Source of the DNA: Craterostigma plantagineum
Taxonomy: Eukaryota > Streptophyta > Magnoliopsida > Lamiales > Linderniaceae
Reading direction: 5' to 3'
Assembly (NCBI GenBank): GCA_027422505.1
Contig: JAPQWV010000002.1
Span: 25,150,501-25,214,500 of the forward strand
DNA length: 64,000 nucleotides
Under the pieces are notes generated by a model. That model ran no database searches. It was given only the letters and a program-made list of their open reading frames with translations, and was not told where the DNA came from. Below are positions 55,756 to 64,000 of this stretch, piece after piece (position 1 is the first letter of the stretch; each line of letters starts with the position of its first letter). Position numbers and translations under genes: made by a program.

Positions 55756-57471
55756 TTAATTAATTCCCTGATGAGAGAGCCTCTCCTTCTTCAGTGCCAT
55801 GAACTTAGCCGCCAGCTCGTCATAATCAGGAAGCTTCGGATGAATATGTCTGTAACAGTCTTGAGCTTTCCGAGGTTGCTCTAATGGAACTGTGTTCGAC
55901 CTCAAAATGCTCTCTTTAACAACCACCCTTTCTTCACTACTAATAGGCATCGTCATGGCCCTTAATGGGAAGGCGGCCCATCGCTTCTCTTCTTCGTTGC
56001 TTTCCAATTCGCTAGAATCCCTGCCATCGCCGCCGTCGTACACCGTCGGAAAACCCATCTTTCCCTCGACGGCGTACGTCTTCTTCCTCCCGTGAACGAA
56101 AGCCTCGCTCCGCCGATTTGTGTCTGTCCGTACTTCGCCGTAGTAAGCCGCACATTCGACGTCGTTTATGGTGCTGCTGCTGCTGCTATGTCGAGATGAG
56201 GACCTTCTTCTTCTTCTTCTTGACCCTTTTTTGCTGGGCTTCGTCTTCTTTCTCGAGATCCTCGATTCGAAATTGTCTGAAGATAAATCGCTATGTTCGT
56301 CGATCTGTAGGGTCTCTGTTTGGGGTTGAATTGCAATGTTTGCTTTGAACAAGAACGTACTCTGTTCTTGAAAACTGCCCTCTTTACTTGCAGCAGGTGA
56401 AACGATCTCTTCGATTTCGTCGCATATCTCAGAAAATGACATGTGTGGTTCTTTGCTTGACTCGGAGCTTTTTTGTTGTTCACTGTTCTCAGATGGTAAA
56501 TCAATGTCTACTTGGTTGCCGCCATTGATGTCCTGAAGTTTCGTGTATGAGCCATTATCAGAAGAAATTCGAAGAATCTCAGTCTTAGAATCTCCGGGAA
56601 ATTTCTTACCTTGTACTCGAGAGAAAATGGTTGGAGCTCCAAGCAACTGCTGGTGATTTCTTGGAGCAATCTGAACTTAGCATCATCGGTGACATTTTTC
56701 ATTTCAAGATTCTGTATAACCTGCAATTCAAGGAGAAGTAGGGATAAGAGACTCTTCGTTGTCGACAAAAAAGAAAGTGAGATCTTTGCATAATCTGTGC
56801 ATATATAGCAGACGAAGAACCTTATTGCTGACAAGATTTCCAGGCAACAGTTCGAGGGCAGAAGCTACGAATTCATGGCCGTAGCGTTCTTCGAACAGAG
56901 TCCTTACACAGAGTAGCTCTGGCAAATTGCCAAATCTTGCTGATAAAAAGATCAGAGTCGAAACTGCTTCACCGATCTCTTTCGGGCAATCCCTGCAAAC
57001 AAGTTATGAGATTTTGAAGAGCATTAAAATAGATGCTTATTCGTATTACTTGTGCCTGCGAATGTATCTCATCTTGGTCTTAATAAATTCGCAGAAATGG
57101 TGAAGCAGATCATATATCTCAACCATGTTGATATCCTTCGCAAGCTGATCCACCTGAATCAGAGAAGCAATCCCATTATGGGAAAACCATGGAAAATGTA
57201 ATAAAAATTCGTTCTTTGGCTCATTTTCGAGAGACCCTTTCGAAAGCAGCTTGCTCATGGCCGTGTTTGAGAAGCTGGGCAACGTCTTCCCTCAGCTGCT
57301 TTACAATGCAGCATCTCTTATTCTTCAGCAGCTTCACGCGTTTCTGAACTCTTCTTATCAGCTTCTTACTGCAATAAAATGCTATCCATTTAGTGATGAG
57401 ACGCAGAACAAAGAAAGCTTTGCTATGTACCATTTCGAAGCCTTTCTCCATCCAAAGAGAAGGTAAATCAT
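55756..57471 (-). CDS. IST1-like protein (ESCRT-III regulator), 6 exons
   Basis: Exons: 57471-57431, 57368-57236, 57153-57050, 56992-56821, 56720-56610, 56532-55756; 1338 nt, 445 residues, all in phase. The IST1 domain covers about residues 1-175: FGWRKASKCKKLIRRVQKRV, KQLREDVAQLLKHGHEQAAF, NMVEIYDLLHHFCEFI and LPELLCVRTLFEERYGHEFV. IST1 proteins bind the Vps4 ATPase and ESCRT-III at multivesicular bodies. The long last exon encodes an acidic and then Arg/Ser-rich disordered tail and ends in HPKLPDYDELAAKFMALKKE, a block conserved in plant IST1-like proteins. The first ATG was placed at 57471 because intron 1 (62 nt, 57430-57369) must be removed to give the conserved KASKCK start. The simple ORF starting at 57451 reads through that intron. 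Confidence 0.9.
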
Positions 57472-58148
57472 CCTCGTATTATCTTCTTCAAGAACCGATG
57501 AAGAAACAATGCTATTACGAGGTTCTTAGCTCGATCATTGCAAGGGGAGAGCAGCTATGATTAAGAAGAGGGTGTCGATGAAGATTTAAGGTGAACTGAA
57601 CCACAAATGGGCAGTTCTTGGAAGAACGGTTATTTAGCAAATTGTAAAGGAGTGGGTTTTGAAAAAAATTAAGGATGTGAGAGAAAGAATTTGAGGTTTG
57701 TGGGGAGTACTCCATGAAGAAACTGCTCCCATAAACTTAGTCCTCAGTCACGTCTCCACTAACATATCAGCATCTTTAATTATTTTTAATTGCAGTAATA
57801 ATTATTAAAACAATATCAAGAATGCATACAACACACACCAACGAAACAAAGTCTTGAGCTTTGTTGTTCAGTTCAGACAGCAAAAATGACAAAGGAGTAA
57901 ATAAAACCCTTGCGAGCGGTTGTTTCGTTTGGTGACCAAACTAAACAATTCTTATCCTATACTCAAGTTACAGCTTGACACATGTAAAGTGTTCAGTTAT
58001 ACGCAAACGAAGTTAGGTTTGAATTATTACAATCAGTATATTGTACAATCATAAGAATCAAGAACCGATGGTCGTCCCTGGGGCATTTTCGACTATATTA
58101 TCTCAATCTCATCGCCATGTAACGAAAAGGGGAGTTTTTTTTTTTTTA
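57472..58148. other. Intergenic region between the IST1-like and small unknown genes
   Basis: Contains the leader and promoter of the IST1-like gene and, at its right, the 3' region of the minus-strand gene ending at 58149. No further gene seen. Confidence 0.4.
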
Positions 58149-58583
58149 TTAGCAGAAGCTAACTGCTACTTTTTGAGGACGAAGGGCTCTAATGGCAGAC
58201 CGAGAATTACACGAAGATCTCAACGCCCGACGACCGCTGGACATAAACCCTAAAACGGAGACGAAAGCTGTCCTAACTCTGACCAAAACCTTGTTCATCT
58301 TTGCTGCCATCATCTTCTTCCTTGAATCGACTGATCTCAGCTTGTAAGTCTGAAGAAAAACGGATCTTTTTCTGGCCCTTTCTCGCCTGTAGCTCAAAGA
58401 ACTCGCCATGAAGCTCAAGTTTTGATTGTTCCTCCGAGTAGAGAATATTCGCAGCCCACGATTGTGGTTGTAATAGTAATTCTTCCCTTCTCTGATTCTT
58501 GTTTGAACATCGTATACATATTCTTCTTCCTCTTCTTCTTCGTTGAGACGAGCCAAAAAAGGGTCTTCTGAAATTGCAATCAT
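58149..58583 (-). CDS. Small basic protein of unknown function
   Basis: 144 codons, single exon. N-terminal region acidic (a run of seven Glu near residue 17), then Tyr/Asn-rich, then strongly basic (RRERARKRSVFLQTYKLRS), then a partly hydrophobic segment (VLVRVRTAFVSVLGFMSS) and a Ser/Arg tail. I do not recognise the family. Support for a real gene: ATG context, a TATA box (CTATATAAAC on minus) at about 58643-58634, some 50-60 bp before the ATG, and a composition unlike chance frames. It resembles in style the small plant-specific proteins induced by stress, but that is only an impression. Confidence 0.6.
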   Translation of the reverse strand: MIAISEDPFLARLNEEEEEEEYVYDVQTRIREGKNYYYNHNRGLRIFSTRRNNQNLSFMASSLSYRRERARKRSVFLQTYKLRSVDSRKKMMAAKMNKVLVRVRTAFVSVLGFMSSGRRALRSSCNSRSAIRALRPQKVAVSFC

Positions 58584-58633
58584 GGTATTGATTAGTGAAT
58601 TAGTAGTGGTGAAAGAGGGTCGAAGATCGTGTC

Positions 58634-58643
58634 TGTTTATATA
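58634..58643 (-). promoter_or_regulatory. TATA box of the small unknown gene
   Basis: CTATATAAAC on minus, about 51-60 bp before the ATG at 58583. Confidence 0.5.
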
Positions 58644-60249
58644 GCATGCCGTTGTTTGAATAAGTTTACGGGGAGACGATAAGGTTGTAATTAATATATA
58701 ATCTTTTATTACATGTGTTTATTAGCCTTAATTAAGCAAATATTTGACTATTATGAAATTATTGCTTGCTTCTAAGATGGTAGGCGAGAGGAAGCAGCCT
58801 CATGAATAGAATTATGCGAAGTCAAGAAAGAAAAAGGTCAGATTTTTGAATCACGACAGTGAAATATAAATTATTATATACCTTACTCGAGCAGGATTAC
58901 TATAAGAATCTTCCTACAAAACGACACATCCAATACAAATTTCTAGAATATATAATATGGTCAATTGAGAATGGAAATTGGTCCAATTTAGCAACTTTAG
59001 AGTTTTGATAATGTAAATTACTACCACGATTCGTTGGATGTAGCATAGATTTGTTTTCTCGATAGGAATGATTGATTTGATATGAAGTGTACATGTCGAA
59101 GATATAAACGTGCAGGGTGGAATTATGCTTATATAAATTTATGCTTCTTTTTCCCAAAACCTAAGATGTAGTGACTTAGATATGCCTACTAATGCGTGTG
59201 ACGTGTATGCCTGATATATCCTGGTAGCGTCGGATGTGTGTTGGGTCTGTCTCCCACCGAAAAGGAAATAACTGTAAAGTAAATGCGAGATAAGATTTTT
59301 ATAGATTTTTTATCCCTAACTAGAGTTTACTCATCTCCTTGGGGTTTGCTCCCCAAGAGTTTAACCAATCACTATAATGCACCGTAGCTGGATACAAAGC
59401 TGATTGGTTAGCCCAATACACAACCGAAATAAGTCGAACACTAGACACACTAGGTTACCTCACACCTAGTTTCGTTCCTCGGAATATCCTGATCCCGACA
59501 GACACAGCTCGCTACCGAAGAGCCCCCGGAACTCGTCCTTCCCTTCACGTGTGCATAAACGTCGACCTTGCCTCATTGGTATTGCTCACGTCGGAAGACA
59601 ACACGTTCGAAGACAGAATATATGGTGGAGGTAGGAATGACAGGATGAATCACTCGTTCAGTGATGGAATCGCAAGTTAAAGCTCAAGTAGGCAGAAAGC
59701 GCAAGTGAAAGGCTCATGAATCTCTCAGTAATGTTTCTGCTCAAGACTCTCGTAGTAGTAGGTTCGCAAATGCTAAGTATAACGAAATACTGAAGTGTAG
59801 CTCATATATAAACATTTTCAATAAGCACTTCACATGGAAAATCATATCATATAATAATCACCAAATCAAGCATAATTTCCATGCAATTTTCGAGAGTTAA
59901 CATGCTAGATCTCCCTCCCACCTGGCTACTTATCCAAAAGGTCCCTCCTGGCAAATAGTTGGGTTAGGAGGAATGCTGGATCGAAAGTCACCCCTATCAA
60001 TAATAATTCTGATGTATCATGTATGTAAGCTAATTGTTAATCGTTTGATCTACCTATTCGAACTTCGAAGTTTAGAGCCTTTCTACTTTTGCCATGGTAA
60101 CATCTTTCTTCGACTCCGACGCTAAGCGCCAAACGGGGTTGTAATATCATAATATTGAAGTTTTTAATGATAAATTTGTTGATTTCAAGATAAATTACGC
60201 TACCAATGAAAGTAGTTGTAGTGTCTTATCACCAATAGTTTTCTCCTAT
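58644..60249. other. Non-coding region, possibly old repeat
   Basis: No ORF of note. 59200-60150 has a different, more G+C-balanced texture than the AT-rich DNA before it and contains a CTTGGGG...CCCCAAG hairpin at 59338-59358. It may be a decayed LTR or other repeat; I found no ends. Confidence 0.35.
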
Positions 60250-63200
60250 TTTTTAGGGCTAATTAGATATCAGGCCCCCTTAACAAGTTTCAATAGAAAT
60301 CAAGCCCCCTGCATATTTTAAATAGTTATAAGGACCCAAGTAATGTTTATGTTAGGGATAAGGACCCATTCCCACTCAAAATGACTTTTTTACCCTTATT
60401 TTTTCCGGAAATTACATCAAATATGCCATTACCCTTCACTGAAGCAATTGCTATTGAGAACTGAGAAATAGCACGTCAAACCCATGATCTCGAACCGAAA
60501 ATCATGTCAGATAACCGATGAAATCCGGTTACTAAGGGCGAATTAGGTGGAAACGATGTACTTTGTCGTGGGTCATAATGATAAAGTGCGAATAATGGAT
60601 GTTAATCATCGAAAATTACGAAACCAAAATCCAAAAATCGAGTGAAATCTCTACGTTGATGATCAAATAAGATGAAATTCGACTCAATTTCATACTGGGT
60701 CTTAACACTAAGCATACATTTCGGCAAATCGACATGAAAATTTCGAAAATCAAATTTTCCTAATATTGAAACATTTGATAGTCGGTACCACTTTATGCCA
60801 TTATCATACCACTTCTGTACTGTCATAAAACACAAAGTTTTGTGGGAAAACAACTAACACGTATTTTGAACTAGTTCTATTTTCATACCACATCACATGT
60901 AAATTATACCACTTAATAATATTCTGGTAACAATTTATACTCCACTCGTAACAAAAAATAAGAACATTGCAAAAGCTCCTGGGCCTATTATCGTCTCCCT
61001 CTTTATAAAATACCACATCACATGTAAATTATACCACTTAAGTATAGTCTGATACCAATTTATACTCAACTCATAACAGAAATAGGAACATTTCGGAAGC
61101 TTTATGAGCCTATTAACGTATCCATCTTTATACAATACCACATTACATGTATCTTATACAACTTAATAATATTTTGGTACCGATTTATACTCAATTCGTA
61201 ACAAAAAATAAGAACATGTTTCGTCATATTTATACCATACCAAACCTCATGTAAGTTATATCACTTCAGCATAATTTTGTACCACTTCTTCCATTCATAC
61301 AAAAATAAAAGATCATTCCAGAAGCTTCATGCTCTGTCAAACATGTTTCGTCATATTTATACCATACCAAAACTCATGTAAGTTATACCACTTTATACTA
61401 CACTCATACCAATTTATACGCCATTCATAACAGAAAATAAAGAACATTCCAGAAGCTTCATGATCCGTCAATGAATATGGATCAATATTTATATCATACC
61501 AAAACACATGTAAATTATACCACTTCAGCGTAATCTGGTACCAATTTATACTCCATTCACACAAAAAAATAAAGAACATTCCAGAAGCTTCATGATCCAT
61601 CAATGAATATGGATCAATCTTTATACCATACCAAAACACATGTAAATTATACCACTTCAGCATAATCTGGTACCAATTTTTACTCCATTCATACCAAAAA
61701 ATAAAGAATATTCCAGAAGCTTCATGATCCATCAATGAATATGGATCAATCTTTATACCGTACCAAAACACATGTAAATTATACCACTTCAGCGTAATTT
61801 GATACCAATTTATACTCCATTCATAACAAAAAATAAGGAACATTCCAGAAGCTTCATGATCCGTCAATGAATATGGTCTCACCATCTTTATATGATACCA
61901 CATCACATGTAAATTATACCACTTTATAATATTTTGGTAACCGTTTATACTATCCTGGTAACAATACATTACGAAACGATACCACATTAAGTCGTAATGA
62001 TACTATATAATATGTTATCGTACCATATTAATGGATCGAATAATTTCGTAAATAAAAGTTGTTTTTTCGGATGTGGAGGAATAAAAATCATGGAAATATG
62101 TGATTTGATGTATAATACACGAAGTTCCTTAATTTTGTTACGTTTTATGCAAATATGATATAAGTAGTCAAGTAATGATGTTTTGATCATCTGAAATGTA
62201 TACCAATGCAAATCGTAGACAACTATATTTACATCACATTGATATTTACCATTATGAATTACAACAAATGTATCATAAACAACATTATACGTCAATCATA
62301 GAACAAAGTATTTCTGGTACCACATTATTACAGGAATATATACTACATAATACCACATCACATGTAAATTATACCACTTCAGCGTATTTTAGTACCAATT
62401 TATACTACATTCATAACACAAAATAAGAACATTCCAGAAGCTTCATGGGCCGTCAATGAATATGGTCTCTCCATCTTTATATGATACCACATCACATATA
62501 AATTATACCACTTCATGCCACTATTGTACCTAATCTTATCGAAATTATACCACTTACACGTTTCTGATACCACATAACGAACACTCATTTAAATATTTTT
62601 TTTTGCGATTTCACTTTCAATTCGTCGAATACACATCAAAATTGATTTTATGCCAGTATGTGTAAAAAATTTAATCGATCGTTGAAATAGCTTTTCCATT
62701 AATACCATTTGCATAACATCTGGAAACCACTTCTTATGGTAGTTATATCACTTTATGCCATTATCATACCACTTCTGTACTGTCATAAAACACTAAGTTT
62801 TGCATGAAAAACAACTAACACGTATCTGATACCACTTTATGCCATTATTATACCACTTTATGTGTTTATAATACCACTTTATGCCATTATCATACCACTT
62901 CTGGTACCAATTTATACTACACAAAAGTTTCCGCCCAAAATAATACTGAGATTCAGCTTTCCCGCCCAAAACAGCGTGACTTGCTTATTCAGTACCACTT
63001 CCTCCCTAACGGGTACCACAACCTGCCAAATGAAAAATATTCCAGTCTGGAAACCACTTCTTATGGTTGTCATACCACTTTACGCTGTTATCATACCGCA
63101 TCTTATAAAATTGATACCAATTGAGAATAAGTAATAGTTTTCGTTGCTATACCACTTTATGTATCTAATATACCACTTTACGATCTGTTTTACGACTTCT

Positions 63201-64000
63201 CTCTGTTTTGGTACCGCTTCTTATATAACTAATACCAAATGAGATAAGTAACAGTTAACGTTGTTATACAACTTTAAGCCTCTTCTATACCACATAATGC
63301 TTCTCTTGTACCATATATTACAAAAATTATACCAAATGGAAAAAGTAATATCTCGTACCAGTTCGAGTAACGTTTCTTATCGTTTCTATACCACGTTACG
63401 GCTCTTGTATACAACATCATATAAAATTAATACTAAATTAGAATAATATCTCGTATCAGTTCGAGTAATGCTTCTTATCGTAACTATACCACTTTATGCC
63501 ACTATTGTACCGAAACATATTGAAACTATACCACTTAAGCCTTTATGATACCACATAACGAATACGCATTTAAATTATTTTTCTATGGCGATTTCACTTT
63601 CAGTTCGTTAATCTTGAGGGACGAACGATTGAGTCAAAACTAAGGCGCGACGTAATTTCCAAGCCATGGGTCTCTCGAATTTAAGCTTATTTAGCTTTAA
63701 TTTCGACAAAAAAAATGCTCGATTTATCTTATTGCGTAAATGATATTTCTAAAAATTATTCCTCACAGATCTTAAATATGACGACGTAAATATCATTGGT
63801 ATCGTCGAATACACATCAAAATTGATTTTGTGCCCAGTATGCTCGAAAATTTAGGCCAAATCGATGGTTGAAATAGTTTTTTCGATTGATACCATTTGAA
63901 TAACATCTGGTAACATAATAGTAGCAATTCATACCTCTTTATATAACACCTAATAGGGGCTTTTTCGTCAAATCAGTGTTTATGTCCTTTATTTTGAATT
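60250..64000. mobile_element. Repeat-rich element with TATACCACTT motifs, runs off the window
   Basis: The motif (A/T)TACCACTT recurs dozens of times. Longer units are repeated: a block with CACTTTATGCCATTATCATACCACTTCTG-type sequence at 60790, 62750 and 62870, and a block with GAATACACATCAAAATTGATTTT at 62627 and 63808. Sequence near 60350-60400 (AAGGACCCATT...CACTCAAAATGAC) is loosely mirrored near the window end (GTCAAATCAGTG...GTCCTTTATTTTG), as for terminal inverted repeats of a DNA transposon. No transposase found. Confidence 0.5.
61080..61990. repeat. 132-bp tandem repeat array
   Basis: CCAGAAGCTTCATG recurs at 61318, 61449, 61580, 61712 and 61845 (steps 131, 131, 132, 133), with a poorer copy near 61093 and a detached copy at 62434. 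Each unit includes CACATGTAAATTATACCACT. As 132 is a multiple of three, a 216-codon minus-strand frame stays open across it. Confidence 0.92.

Noticed and set aside
57221..57451. IST1-like start at 57451 without intron 1
   Set aside because: That reading inserts unrelated residues between the start and the conserved KKLIRRVQ; removing a 62-nt intron and starting at 57471 gives the family sequence.
61337..61987. 216-codon minus-strand ORF as a gene
   Set aside because: It is the read-through of a 132-bp tandem repeat; no domain and no gene signals.

Overview
This is a 64 kb piece of a nuclear plant genome, most likely a eudicot. The genes have many short introns with GT..AG ends, the protein families are land-plant ones, there is a nuclear tRNA-Val gene, and more than half of the window is transposable-element DNA. 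The species cannot be told from the sequence.

Layout. 1-10540: a young Ty3-type (Athila-like) LTR retrotransposon on the minus strand, cut by the window start; its gag-pol is frameshifted. 11531-14086 (+): an intact 11-exon gene for a sugar-phosphate/nucleotide-sugar translocator (At1g06470 type). 14240-20658 (-): a decayed Ty1/copia element with short LTRs and target duplication CATTG, carrying a solo Ty3 LTR (15401-17033, duplication ACATG) just before its RT catalytic motif. 21192-21934 (+): a DUF1685 gene with one frameshift. 22309-24393 (-): a 9-exon plastid-type J-domain plus ferredoxin gene. 24846-28502 (-): an 8-exon CDK-like kinase with an acylation-type N-terminus. 30779-31214 (-): a small NFD6-like gene. 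31350-33314: two palindromic elements full of GGTAC motifs. 33745-54482 (-): a FLOE-like (DUF1421) gene whose first intron has grown to about 19 kb. 55486-55558 (-): tRNA-Val(UAC). 55756-57471 (-): a 6-exon IST1-like gene. 58149-58583 (-): a small unknown gene. 60250-64000: a repeat-rich element with a 132-bp tandem array.

The giant FLOE intron is the most unusual part. It holds two related DUF1985 genes pointing at each other (35654-38620 + and 39963-52352 -). The first has a C-terminal Ulp1-type protease domain, and both have the same kind of 5' end and a GC-rich minisatellite in their first intron. A MULE-type N-terminal ORF lies between them, and a small DEK_C gene lies near the right edge. 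The minus-strand DUF1985 copy is split by a complete 9.1 kb non-autonomous Ty3 element (42350-51489, duplication AAAAT). That element has gag and protease but no RT or integrase, and its two 2083-bp LTRs look identical, so it inserted recently.

The main unexplained signals are in the Ty3 elements: hairpins with an AGGG loop placed before repeated polypurine-tract-like motifs, a family of three LTR stem-loops presenting AGGGCGACAGC, a palindrome at the LTR start, and an LTR carrying a long inverted repeat built of GTCACGGCCGTGAC palindromes. Exon coordinates come from splice-site reading and protein-frame continuity; the multi-exon models of the intact genes add up to whole codons.
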